This document shows positions 7,543-15,124 of a stretch of DNA of 17,885 bases, in pieces. The DNA is from an uncultured Frankiales bacterium (GTDB lineage Bacteria; Actinomycetota; Actinomycetes; Mycobacteriales; SCTD01). The number at the start of each line of letters is the position of its first letter. The first letter of the stretch is position 1. The translations under genes and the position numbers were made by a program. The DNA lies in contig CAMLIA010000073.1 in NCBI GenBank assembly GCA_946479905.1, positions 1 through 17,885 on the forward strand, written 5' to 3'. The notes under the pieces were generated by a model, which was given only the letters and a program-made list of their open reading frames with translations, was not told the origin of the DNA and did not search any database.

Positions 7543-8514
7543 TCACCCACCGTTGCGGTAGTAGTCGCGCCAGATCAGCCGGTGCACCGGCACCCAGCGA
7601 GGGATCGACCTGATGCCGGGGAGGAACGGGATGAGGAGGAAGCCGATGCTGAGCAGGGACATCAGCCCCCAGACCAGGACGTCGCCGTTGCCCGAGGTGG
7701 AGAACGGCTTGACCTGGTACCAGAACGTGTAGAGCCAGAGCCAGGCCTGGCCCGGGTAGTTGCCGGTCTCGTTCATCATCCCCCACTGGTCCCCGCCGAG
7801 GTGCTGCGCGCGCGCCTTCTCCTCGAGGAAGGCGCCGTCCGCGATGAACAGCAGCGGGGCCGTGTAGTCGGTCGCGTAGAACGAGTGCTGCACGAGCAGA
7901 GCGCCGTCGAGGCCGCCTGCCTGGGCCAGTCGCAGCAGGCCGGCGAGCATCACCGGCACCGGCCCGTAGTCGCCCGGGGCCACGGCCGCGGGGTCGTTGT
8001 CCTTCGCGGCCTGCAGGGCGGTGTCGTACGCCGTCGCCCACGCCTGTCGCTGTGCGGCGGCTGCGGCCCCCCAGGTGCTCAGCGCCGCGGTGATCGGCGC
8101 GTCGCCCACGGTCGCCTGCAGCGGGCCGACGACGAAGTCCTGCGCGGTGTCGACGGGGTGCGTGACGCCGCCGAGGTTCTGCAGCGACAGCGGCCCGAGC
8201 TTCTGGGCGGCGGACTTGTCGTGCGTGTAGGGCGCACCGTAGGTGGCCGTTCCGCTGGTGCCGTCGAGCTCGGCGGCCGCCGTGAGGGTGAAGTCGTGGG
8301 GCGCGCTCGTGCTCCAGGTGCCGATGGTGACCTGCTTCTCGTCGGGTGAGGAGAAGACGGCGGCCAGCCCGACCGTCAGCAGGGAGACGACCACCAGGGC
8401 GATGACGAACTCCTTGACGAGGTCGTACTCGCGGGTCCGCCCCGACCACTTCTCGGCAGCCTTCCCCTGGTCCACGGCACCGGCCGGGCGGCGGTGGGTG
8501 GCGACGGCGGTCAT
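7543..8514 (-). CDS. two-helix membrane protein with large external domain, cytochrome b partner
   Basis: I do not recognise a named family for this 323-residue protein. A cytoplasmic N-terminus of about 33 residues leads to helix 1 (about 34-55, EFVIALVVVSLLTVGLAAVF). A hydrophilic, Ala-rich segment of about 220 residues (56-275) is predicted outside the membrane. Helix 2 (about 278-298) is followed by a basic cytoplasmic tail with IPRWVPVHRLIWRDYYR. The tail recalls the end of cytochrome b-type C-terminal subunits, but heme or quinone ligands are not evident. The external part contains NYPGQAWLWLYTFWYQ (252-267) close to the membrane. No CxxCH heme-c motif, Rieske CTHLGC motif or copper site is seen. 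ATG 8514 overlaps the cytochrome b TGA (ATGA), so it is probably a stoichiometric subunit of that complex. Confidence 0.75.
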   Translation of the reverse strand: MTAVATHRRPAGAVDQGKAAEKWSGRTREYDLVKEFVIALVVVSLLTVGLAAVFSSPDEKQVTIGTWSTSAPHDFTLTAAAELDGTSGTATYGAPYTHDKSAAQKLGPLSLQNLGGVTHPVDTAQDFVVGPLQATVGDAPITAALSTWGAAAAAQRQAWATAYDTALQAAKDNDPAAVAPGDYGPVPVMLAGLLRLAQAGGLDGALLVQHSFYATDYTAPLLFIADGAFLEEKARAQHLGGDQWGMMNETGNYPGQAWLWLYTFWYQVKPFSTSGNGDVLVWGLMSLLSIGFLLIPFLPGIRSIPRWVPVHRLIWRDYYRNGG

Positions 8515-9134
8515 GCCGCACCGCCCTCGTCGACGGGGTGCACCTCGAAGGGCGGGACGACGCCGCGTCGCCGCACCTGCAGGATGTGGATGCCGATGAC
8601 CGCGCCGACGACCGCCGGCAGCAGCACGATGTGCCACATCAGCATCTGGCCGAAGTCGAGCACGTTGAAGCGGGCGCCGATGCCGGCCGAGTTCAGCCCG
8701 TCCTTGGCCTGCGTGCTGATCCACTGGCTGTCGAAGTTCGACTGCGACAGGTAGCCGGTGAAGGCGGTCCCGATGCTCCCGAAGAAGCAGAGCGCTCCCG
8801 TGATCCACGTCATCGCGCGCCGGCCGCGCCAGGCGGCCATCCAGAACTTGCCCCACAGGTGGACCACCATGAAGGCCATGAACAGCTCGACGCTCCACAG
8901 GTGCAGGCTGTTCACGTAGTGGCCGGTGCCGCTGCGGTGCCACCACTGCGGGCCCTCGACCGCCAGTACGGCACCCGACGCGAGGACGACGAGGAAGGCG
9001 GCCAGCGTCAGCACGCCGAAGACGTAGATCCACGAGGTCACGTAGACGGGCTGGCGGTCCGGCAGGAGCTGGTCGGGCGGAAAGGCGTCGAGGCCGCGCT
9101 GACGGAGCCGACCCGTCCAGGTCGGGGCGGTCAT
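8511..9134 (-). CDS. b6-type cytochrome b, N-terminal domain protein
   Basis: The 207-residue product has four hydrophobic segments: about 34-57, 76-100, 108-130 and 162-186. It carries the four heme-ligand histidines of cytochrome b/b6: H78 and H92 (13 residues between) in one helix, and H168 and H183 (14 between) in another. The 13/14 spacing is that of cytochrome b6 rather than mitochondrial cytochrome b. It should bind two b hemes and pass electrons between a quinone pool and a partner. The usual quinol-site PEWY motif belongs to the C-terminal cytochrome b domain, which is not recognisable here. No Rieske or cytochrome c gene is adjacent. Start ATG 9134 overlaps the upstream small-peptide stop (ATGA); the next gene overlaps likewise. 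Confidence 0.88.
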   Translation of the reverse strand: MTAPTWTGRLRQRGLDAFPPDQLLPDRQPVYVTSWIYVFGVLTLAAFLVVLASGAVLAVEGPQWWHRSGTGHYVNSLHLWSVELFMAFMVVHLWGKFWMAAWRGRRAMTWITGALCFFGSIGTAFTGYLSQSNFDSQWISTQAKDGLNSAGIGARFNVLDFGQMLMWHIVLLPAVVGAVIGIHILQVRRRGVVPPFEVHPVDEGGAA

Positions 9135-9301
9135 GGCCGGTCCTTGCCGCGGGGGAACGGCAGCACGAGCGCCAGCACGAACAGCGCGAGCATGAGCAGG
9201 ATCACGACGGCGTTGGCCACCGAGATCGACAGGACGCCCCAGTGCAGGTAGTGCCCAGGGTGGTTGAGGTCGACGGCCGCGGCCTGCGGGGTGGTCATCA
9301 T
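9131..9301 (-). CDS. single-helix membrane peptide, first gene of the cytochrome b operon
   Basis: The product is 56 residues: a short N-terminus, a His-rich segment LNHPGHYLHWGV (about 11-22), one hydrophobic helix (about 24-46) and a short basic tail FPRGKDRP. GGAGGAG lies seven bases before the first ATG (9301), the best ribosome-binding site of this operon; the next codon is also ATG. The TGA overlaps the cytochrome b ATG by four bases. Small one-helix subunits are common in cytochrome b6f and oxidase complexes, so a structural or assembly subunit is likely. The histidines could bind metal or heme; that is inference. Confidence 0.75.
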   Translation of the reverse strand: MMTTPQAAAVDLNHPGHYLHWGVLSISVANAVVILLMLALFVLALVLPFPRGKDRP

Positions 9302-9353
9302 GGGTGGGCTCCTCCGACGGTCCACCCACGCTGATCCTGCCGGCGAAGCAGCA

Positions 9354-9384
9354 CAAAGGCCTTTGGTCCCGACCCGGCGGGACC
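9354..9384. terminator. palindrome plus hairpin between bcp and the cytochrome operon
   Basis: A perfect 12-bp palindrome CAAAGGCCTTTG (9354-9365) abuts an inverted repeat GGTCCCG (9365-9371)/CGGGACC (9378-9384) with a six-base loop. It lies after the bcp stop (9400) and before the cytochrome operon start (9301), both on the minus strand. It may end the eight-gene transcript or be an operator for the cytochrome operon. No T-tract follows, so a classical intrinsic terminator is not proven. Confidence 0.35.
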
Positions 9385-9399
9385 GCTCTCAGCGAGCTC

Positions 9400-9861
9400 T
9401 CAGCGGGCGAGCGCCTTCAGCGCCTCGTCGGCGTGCACGTCCATCTTCACCTCGGAGGTGATGACGTCCTTGACCAGCCCGTCGGCCCCGATGACGAACG
9501 TGGCCCGCTTCACGGGCGTGAGCCTGCCGAGCAGGGCGCCGCGCTTCACGCCGTAGGCCGTCGCCACGGCTCCGCCCACGTCGGCGAGCAGCGGGTAGTC
9601 GAACCCGTGCTTGCTGGAGAAGTCGCGCTGCTTGTCGACGCTGTCGACGCTGATGCCCAACCGCTGCGCCCCGGCCGCCTCGAACTCCGCGGCCAGGTCG
9701 CGGAAGTGGCAGGCCTCGGCGGTGCAGCCGCTGGTGTTCGCCGCCGGGTAGAAGAACAGCACGACCGGGCCCCTCTCCAGGTACGACGACAGCGACCGCG
9801 GCGTCCCGGTGTCGTCCGGGAGGGTGAAGTCAGGGGCCTTGTCGCCGGCTGTGAGGGTCAT
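9400..9861 (-). CDS. bcp: thioredoxin-dependent peroxiredoxin, Bcp/PrxQ type
   Basis: The 153-residue product has the full Bcp layout. It begins GDKAPDFTLPDD and carries FFYPAANTSGCTAEACHFRD around residue 46, with peroxidatic C46 (PxxxTxxC) and resolving C51 five residues later, as in E. coli Bcp. ATFVIGADG and a C-terminal helix follow. It reduces hydrogen peroxide and organic, including lipid, hydroperoxides using thioredoxin. Its ATG (9861) follows the acyltransferase TAG with no spacer, making it the last gene of the eight-gene operon. A lipid-peroxide reductase beside fatty-acid-modifying genes and a photolyase fits a photo-oxidative stress role (inference). A 10-bp direct repeat GCTCTCAGCG overlaps its stop codon. 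Confidence 0.94.
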   Translation of the reverse strand: MTLTAGDKAPDFTLPDDTGTPRSLSSYLERGPVVLFFYPAANTSGCTAEACHFRDLAAEFEAAGAQRLGISVDSVDKQRDFSSKHGFDYPLLADVGGAVATAYGVKRGALLGRLTPVKRATFVIGADGLVKDVITSEVKMDVHADEALKALAR

Positions 9862-10593
9862 CTAGGAGGCCTTCCGCTCGTCCATCTGGGTCGCCGTCTC
9901 CGGCGTGGGGGCACCGCCGCCGCGGTGGGCGGGCACCCACCAGGCACCGGGTTCGAGCTCGTCCGCGTCCATCGCGGCTTCGAGCATGTCGGTCATGGTC
10001 TGCCGGAGTCTGTCAGTGACGAGCGTGGGGTCCTCGTCGGGACCGACGTGGATCGGTGGCCCGAAGACCACCTGCACCGGGACGTGCCTCGCCTTCAGCA
10101 GCGGCGTCCGCCGGGTGCGGGTCATGATGCGGTGGCTGCCCCAGACGACGCAGGGCACGATCGGGCAGCCGGACTGGGCGGCCATCCGCGCGGCGCCGTT
10201 CTTGAAGGGCAGCAGGGTGAACGAGCGGGAGACCCGCGTCTCGGGGAAGACCCCGACGAGCTCCCCGCGCCGCAGCGCGCCGACGGCGAACCGGTACGCC
10301 GAGGCGCCGGCGCTGCGGTCGACGGGGATGTGCCCCATGGCCGACATCAGCGGCCCGGCGATCCGGTGCTCGAAGGACGCAGCGGTGGCGAGGAAGCGGG
10401 TGCAGCGGCGGTGGTCCCGCCAGATCGCCCACTCCGACAGCACGAAGTCGAGGTAGCTGAAGTGGCTGATCGCGATCACCGCACCGCCCTCGGTCGGGAG
10501 GTGCTCGGTGCCGTGCACCGTGCGGCGGACGTCCATGACACGCAGGAAGAGCGTCCCCAGTCGGACGATCCAGCCGTAGACCCGGTCCCTCAC
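9862..10593 (-). CDS. PlsC-type phospholipid/glycerolipid acyltransferase
   Basis: The 243-residue product is a 1-acyl-sn-glycerol-3-phosphate acyltransferase family member. It shows the HX4D motif in ISHFSYLDF (H44, D49). Motif III is a variant, GVFPETRVSRSF (114-125), in place of the usual FPEGTRS. Motif IV is GCPIVPCVVWG (142-152). It transfers acyl groups from acyl-CoA or acyl-ACP to a lipid hydroxyl at the membrane; acceptor unknown. The start is GTG 10593, overlapping the methyltransferase TGA (GTGA); the frame is open upstream but only as a shadow of the methyltransferase. Between two fatty-acid methyltransferases and bcp, it may load or remodel modified acyl chains. It could be an ordinary PlsC recruited into the operon. 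Confidence 0.85.
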   Translation of the reverse strand: MRDRVYGWIVRLGTLFLRVMDVRRTVHGTEHLPTEGGAVIAISHFSYLDFVLSEWAIWRDHRRCTRFLATAASFEHRIAGPLMSAMGHIPVDRSAGASAYRFAVGALRRGELVGVFPETRVSRSFTLLPFKNGAARMAAQSGCPIVPCVVWGSHRIMTRTRRTPLLKARHVPVQVVFGPPIHVGPDEDPTLVTDRLRQTMTDMLEAAMDADELEPGAWWVPAHRGGGAPTPETATQMDERKAS

Positions 10594-11861
10594 CAGCTGC
10601 GCACCCGAGGCAGGCCGCTGTGGCCGTCGGCGTCCCGCTTGACCGCGAGGACCTGGTCGACGCCCATCCGTCCCTCCTCGAACACCAGCCCACCTCCGAC
10701 GAGGTAGAGCCGCCACACCCTCGCGACCTCCTCGCCGACCATCGCGACCGCGGTGTCCCAGTTGGTCTCGAAGGTGTCGTACCAGGCCCGGATGGTACGC
10801 ACGTAGTGCTCGCGCAGCGCGTGGACGTCGCGCACCTCCAGGCCGGCGTCCTCGATCAGCGCGACGGTCTCGCCGACCGGGCGCATGTGCATGTCCGGCG
10901 CGATGTAGGCCTCGATGAAGTCGCCGCCGCCGGGGCGGTCGCGGCGCGACATCTGCTGGATGAGGACGCGACCCCCGGGCCGGAGCCGGGACGCGATGAG
11001 CTGGACGAAGGTGGGGTAGTTCTCGGCGCCGACGTGCTCGCCCATCTCGATGGAGGAGACGGAGTCGAAGTCGGTCTCCGGGACCTCGCGGTAGTCCTGC
11101 AGCCGGATCTCGACGAGGTCGCCCAGCCCGCGCTCCTGGATGCGCGCGTCGATGAACGCCTTCTGCTCCTTCGAGATCGTCACGCCCAGGACGCGGACCC
11201 CGTGCACCGCCGCGAGGTGCAGTGACAGCGAGCCCCAGCCGCACCCGATGTCGAGGTGCCGCCCGCCGGCGACGACGCCGAGCTTCTGCGCGACCAGCTC
11301 CAGCTTGTTGGTCTGGGCCTGCGCGAGCGTCTCGTCCTCGGAGCGGAAGTAGGCGCAGGAGTAGGCCATGCTCGGGTCGAGGATGAGGCTGTAGAAGTCG
11401 TTGGACAGGTCGTAGTGGTGGCTGATCGCCGCGCGGTCGCGGCGCAGGCTGTGCAGCGGGCCGTCGAGCCGGGCCTGGGAGGCAGGCGGCTTCGGGGGCA
11501 GCCCGACGACGCCGTACCGCAGCGCTGTCCGGAGGGCAGGGAGGAGCTCCGGCCGGGCAGCCGTGAGCGCGTTGGCGCGCACGGTCCTCCAGACCCGCCG
11601 GAAGCCCTCCGCCAGGTCGCCCTCGACGTCCAGCTCGCCGGTCACGTAGGCCTGCGCCAGCCCGAGCTCACCGGGCGACCACAGCATCCGGCGCAGCGCC
11701 CGCCGGGACCGGAGCACGACGACGGGAGCGTCTGCGGGCCCGGTCTCGCTGCCGTCCCAGGCGCGCAGCCGCACGGGCAGGGTGCCGCCGAACAGCGGCG
11801 CCACGAGCGCCGCGAGGGCCGGCGCGGCGCCCTTGCCGGCAGGGGCGGTCCGGAGCAGCAC
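10590..11861 (-). CDS. cyclopropane/methyl fatty-acid methyltransferase (second paralog, TmsB/BfaB-like)
   Basis: The 423-residue product is a SAM-dependent CFA-synthase family enzyme. The N-terminal lipid-binding part (1-145) is followed by ISHHYDLSNDFY (146-157) and YSCAYF with C169 at the family's active-site Cys. The SAM motif I is HLDIGCGWGSL (202-212). GEHVGAENYPTF (274-285) carries E275, matching the catalytic Glu of CFA synthase. The C-terminal block EAYIAPDMHMRP (317-328) differs from the IFPGG of its neighbour. From memory this block resembles actinobacterial enzymes making 10-methylene/10-methyl fatty acids (TmsB/BfaB). That would require a partner FAD reductase, not obviously present. 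It starts at GTG 11861, two bases after the preceding stop. Confidence 0.88.
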   Translation of the reverse strand: MLLRTAPAGKGAAPALAALVAPLFGGTLPVRLRAWDGSETGPADAPVVVLRSRRALRRMLWSPGELGLAQAYVTGELDVEGDLAEGFRRVWRTVRANALTAARPELLPALRTALRYGVVGLPPKPPASQARLDGPLHSLRRDRAAISHHYDLSNDFYSLILDPSMAYSCAYFRSEDETLAQAQTNKLELVAQKLGVVAGGRHLDIGCGWGSLSLHLAAVHGVRVLGVTISKEQKAFIDARIQERGLGDLVEIRLQDYREVPETDFDSVSSIEMGEHVGAENYPTFVQLIASRLRPGGRVLIQQMSRRDRPGGGDFIEAYIAPDMHMRPVGETVALIEDAGLEVRDVHALREHYVRTIRAWYDTFETNWDTAVAMVGEEVARVWRLYLVGGGLVFEEGRMGVDQVLAVKRDADGHSGLPRVRSW

Positions 11862-11863
11862 GG

Positions 11864-13123
11864 CTAGCGGCCCTTCTCGAGGACGATCTGGTGGACGTCG
11901 AGGTAGCCCGAGGCGAAGCCGGCCTCGGAGTAGGCCAGGTACAGCGACCACATCCGGCGGAACGTCTCGTCGAAGCCCAGCGCCGCGACCTGCTCCGGCT
12001 GCGCCTCGAACCGCTCGCGCCACAGCCGCAGCGTCTGCGCGTAGTGGGCGCCGAAGGCGAACGTGTCCACGACCTGCAGCGAGGTGTGCGCCCGCACGGA
12101 GTCCTCGATCGCCGTGAGCGACGGGATCAGCCCGCCCGGGAAGATGTACTTGTGGATCCACGTGAAGGTGTCACGTGAGGCCATCATCCGGTCGTGCGGC
12201 ATGGTGATCGCCTGCAGGCCCACCCGCCCACCAGGCAGCACGTGCCGGTCGAGCACCGTGAAGTACTCCGGCCAGTACCGGTACCCGACGGCCTCGATCA
12301 TCTCGACGGAGACCACGGCGTCGTAGCGGCCCTCGACGTCGCGGTAGTCGCACAGGTCGACCGTCACGAGGTCCTCGAGGCCGGCCTCGAGGACCCGGCG
12401 CTGGGCCAGCTCGCGCTGCTCGACGGACAGCGTGATGGAGCGGACGGTGGCGCCGCGCCGGGCCGCCCGGATCGCGAGCTCGCCCCAGCCGGTGCCGATC
12501 TCGAGCACCGTCGTGCCCGCCGTCACGCCGGCCCCGTCGAGCAGCCGGTCGATCTTGCGGTGCTGCGCCGCAGGCAGCTGCGCGAAGACCGGGTCAGGGC
12601 CGTCGAACAGCGCACTGGAGTAGGTGAGCGTCTCGTCGAGGAACAGCGCGAACAGGTCGTTGGACAGGTCGTAGTGCCGCTCGATGTTGCGCTTCTGGTT
12701 GTGCTTGGCCTGGCTGTCGCTCGACGGGTGGCGGAGCAGCGCGACGTCGCGCAGCCGCTGCAGCGCAGGGGGGACGAGCTCGCCGACGCGGGCCGCGAAG
12801 ACCGTGAGGACGCCGGTCAGGTCCTCGGTCTCCCAGTCGCCGGCCATGAAGGCCTCGCCGAAGCCGACGAGTCCGCTGGCTCCGACGCGCAGGTAGAAGG
12901 CCTCCGGCCGGCGCAGCCGCATGACGGGGCCGGTCAGGCCACCGGCTCCGAGCACCCTGCCGTCCGGCAGCAGCACGTGCAGCGGGAGCTTGGCGACGAC
13001 CCGCTCGAAAAGGCCCTGCGCGACCCGCGCCCGGAAGGCGCCGGTCGGCACGGTCGCGATGGCCGGCCACAGGTGGGGATCGACCCGGGTCGGGGTGCCG
13101 GTCCGGCTGTCGAGGACGGTCAT
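11864..13123 (-). CDS. cyclopropane/methyl fatty-acid methyltransferase (UfaA1-like)
   Basis: The 419-residue product is a second SAM-dependent CFA-synthase family enzyme. NIERHYDLSNDLFALFLD (146-163) is followed by TYSSALF (167-173), which has Ser at the active-site Cys position. SAM motif I is VLEIGTGWGEL (206-216), then SVEMIEAVGYRYWPEYF (272-288) and WIHKYIFPGGLIPS (322-335). These are the blocks of UfaA1, encoded beside DUF1365 and FAD-oxidoreductase genes in Mycobacterium. It should methylate a double bond of an unsaturated phospholipid acyl chain; the final product is not known. ATG 13123 overlaps the DUF1365 TGA (ATGA). The frame runs open far upstream as a shadow. Confidence 0.9.
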   Translation of the reverse strand: MTVLDSRTGTPTRVDPHLWPAIATVPTGAFRARVAQGLFERVVAKLPLHVLLPDGRVLGAGGLTGPVMRLRRPEAFYLRVGASGLVGFGEAFMAGDWETEDLTGVLTVFAARVGELVPPALQRLRDVALLRHPSSDSQAKHNQKRNIERHYDLSNDLFALFLDETLTYSSALFDGPDPVFAQLPAAQHRKIDRLLDGAGVTAGTTVLEIGTGWGELAIRAARRGATVRSITLSVEQRELAQRRVLEAGLEDLVTVDLCDYRDVEGRYDAVVSVEMIEAVGYRYWPEYFTVLDRHVLPGGRVGLQAITMPHDRMMASRDTFTWIHKYIFPGGLIPSLTAIEDSVRAHTSLQVVDTFAFGAHYAQTLRLWRERFEAQPEQVAALGFDETFRRMWSLYLAYSEAGFASGYLDVHQIVLEKGR

Positions 13124-13851
13124 GCTGCGTGCTCCTTGGTCCGGTTCGACGACGAGGTGGTGAGCGAGTCGGTGGTCGACCGCGCGACGACGGGCAGCCG
13201 GCGCAGCCACAGGCGGATGCCCTGCACCCGGATGCGGAGGGCGACGGCGCGGGTGGCGAGCGGGTACCGGAGGGCCGCGTGCAGGACGGTCCGCCGTGTC
13301 GCCGGGACCCGGGTGCCGCGGACCGTGGCGACGAACGGCCGGGCTCCGGGGCGGTGGTAGGTGAGGTCGACGCGCAGCTGGTCGTCCGGGAGCGGCAGCC
13401 TCATGTCGTACTCCCCGTCCACGGGGTGGAAGGGCGAGACGTAGAACTGCTTGCCGGCGCGGGCGCGCCCCTCGTCGTCGGTCGCGAGCACGTACGCGTG
13501 CCGGCCGCCGTAGGTGTTGTGCACCTCCGCGACCACCGCGACGACGCTGCCGTCGGACCTGAGGCAGTAGTGCAGCGTGAGCGGGTTGAAGACGTGACCG
13601 AGCACCCGCGCGCTGCCCAGCATGAGGACGCGGTCGCACGCCAGCCCGTGCTCGGCCAGCAGCGCGTCGACGTTGGCGCGGATCGAGTCGGACTCGCCGA
13701 CGTGGTCGGCAGCGCGGAACGTCGCCAGCGGCCAGTACGACGGCAGCGCGTCGAGGTCGACGAGCCACCAGTAGCCGGCGTAGTCGAAGGCGTGCCGGAA
13801 GGGCGACTGCCGCACGTGGCGGACCGTCGTCCGGTAGATCGCCGGCGTCAC
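13120..13851 (-). CDS. DUF1365 family protein
   Basis: The 243-residue product has the conserved DUF1365 blocks: IYRTTVRHVRQSPFRHAFDY (5-24), LGHVFNPLTLHYC (84-96), AEVHNTYGGRHAY (108-120) and KQFYVSPFHPVDGEYDM (134-150). The invariant His, Asn and Tyr residues suggest an enzyme, but no reaction is established to my knowledge. Members almost always sit between an FAD oxidoreductase and a CFA-type methyltransferase, as here, and are implicated in modified fatty-acid synthesis. It starts at GTG 13851 overlapping the FAD gene TGA (GTGA), and ends overlapping the methyltransferase ATG. The C-terminal third is basic and Leu/Arg-rich, compatible with membrane association. Confidence 0.92.
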   Translation of the reverse strand: MTPAIYRTTVRHVRQSPFRHAFDYAGYWWLVDLDALPSYWPLATFRAADHVGESDSIRANVDALLAEHGLACDRVLMLGSARVLGHVFNPLTLHYCLRSDGSVVAVVAEVHNTYGGRHAYVLATDDEGRARAGKQFYVSPFHPVDGEYDMRLPLPDDQLRVDLTYHRPGARPFVATVRGTRVPATRRTVLHAALRYPLATRAVALRIRVQGIRLWLRRLPVVARSTTDSLTTSSSNRTKEHAA

Positions 13852-15110
13852 CACGTGGCACCGAGGGCGCGGGCTGCCTCGACGCCCGAGCGGGCGCCGT
13901 CCTCGTGGAAGCCCCATCCGTGGTAGGCACCGGCGAAGGCGATCCGGTCGTCGCTGAGCTCCGGCAGCCGGCGCTGCGCCGCCACCGAGGCGGGCGTGTA
14001 CGACGGGTGCTCGTAGTCCATCCGGTCGACGACCCTCGTCGGGTCGACGCGGTCCGCGCCGTTGAGGGTGACGACGTACGTCTCGGGAGCGTCGAGCCGC
14101 TGCAGCCGGTTCATGTCGTAGGACACGAGCACGGTGGAGGCATCGCTGGCGCAGTCGGCCATCACGTAGTTCCAGGAGGCCTGGGCGCCGCGGCTGCGCG
14201 GCAGCAGCGACCGGTCGGTGTGCAGGACCGTCGGGTTGGCGGTGTAGGCGAGGGCGCCCAGGACCTCGACCTGCTCGGGGCGCGGGTCGGCGAGCAGGGC
14301 CAGTGCCTGGTGGGGGTGCGTCGCCACGACCGCGCCGTCGAAGCGGTGCGGCTCGCCGTCCACGACGACCTCGACGCCGTCGGCCGTCCGCCGCAGCGAG
14401 GTCACCGGCGAGGACGTGCACGTCGCGGTGATCTCCTTGGCCAGCCGGTCGACGTAGCTGCGGGAGCCGCCCACGACCGTGCGCCACTGCGGCGAGCCGG
14501 TCACCGCCAGCATCCCGTGGTGGGCCAGGAACGCGAACAGGTAGCGGGCCGGGTACTGGCCGGCCGTCTGGGGCGGGCAGGACCAGACGCACGACACGAC
14601 CGGCGTCATGAAGTGGTTGCGGAAGTACGCCGAGAAGCGCCCTTCGTCCAGGAAGGCGTCGAGGGTCCGGTCGTCCTCCGGTCCGGCCAGGAACGCCCGC
14701 GCCTGCCGGTGGAACCGCAGCACCTCGGTGAGCATCCGGAGGTAGCGCGGGTTGCCGGCCTGCCGGACGGCGAACAGCCCCCGCGCGCCTCTCGCGCCGG
14801 CGTACTCCAGGCCGCAGCCGTCGCAGCGGACCGACATGCTCATGTCGGAGTCCTGCGTCTCGACGCCGAGCTCGGCGAACAGCCGGAGCAGCACGGGGTA
14901 GGTGCGCTCGTTGTGCACGATGAAGCCGGTGTCGACGCGCTGGGTCATGCCGCGGCCGTCGACGACCTCGTGGGTGTCGGCGTGGCCGCCGAGCCGGTCG
15001 TCCTTCTCGAACAGCGTCACCTGCGCGCCGGAGCGCTCGAGCACGTAGGCCGCGGTGAGGCCGGCGACCCCGGCCCCGACGACGGCGACGCGACGGGGGG
15101 CGGAAGTCAC
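13848..15110 (-). CDS. FAD-dependent oxidoreductase of the CFA/DUF1365 cluster (Rv0449c-like)
   Basis: The 420-residue product is an amine-oxidase-fold flavoprotein. Its Rossmann motif is VAVVGAGVAGLTAAYVLE (8-25), with E35 as the likely ribose ligand and DRLGGHADT (38-46) as the second FAD block. VDTGFIVHNERTYP follows, and the C-terminal FAD-binding segment is IAFAGAYHGWGFHEDG. This form is the standard partner of DUF1365 and UfaA1-like methyltransferases and is annotated in other genomes as a cyclopropane-fatty-acid or desaturase-like oxidoreductase. It may desaturate or oxidise an acyl chain; the exact step is not known to me. GTG 15110 has AGAGGGG at about nine bases. It lies 14 bases after the hydrolase gene and overlaps DUF1365. 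Confidence 0.92.
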   Translation of the reverse strand: MTSAPRRVAVVGAGVAGLTAAYVLERSGAQVTLFEKDDRLGGHADTHEVVDGRGMTQRVDTGFIVHNERTYPVLLRLFAELGVETQDSDMSMSVRCDGCGLEYAGARGARGLFAVRQAGNPRYLRMLTEVLRFHRQARAFLAGPEDDRTLDAFLDEGRFSAYFRNHFMTPVVSCVWSCPPQTAGQYPARYLFAFLAHHGMLAVTGSPQWRTVVGGSRSYVDRLAKEITATCTSSPVTSLRRTADGVEVVVDGEPHRFDGAVVATHPHQALALLADPRPEQVEVLGALAYTANPTVLHTDRSLLPRSRGAQASWNYVMADCASDASTVLVSYDMNRLQRLDAPETYVVTLNGADRVDPTRVVDRMDYEHPSYTPASVAAQRRLPELSDDRIAFAGAYHGWGFHEDGARSGVEAARALGATW

Positions 15111-15124
15111 GGCCGGGGCCCCTC

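Noticed and set aside
10594..11244. Longer PlsC protein starting inside the methyltransferase gene
   Set aside because: The upstream frame is a shadow of the methyltransferase; GTGA at 10593 is the coupled start.
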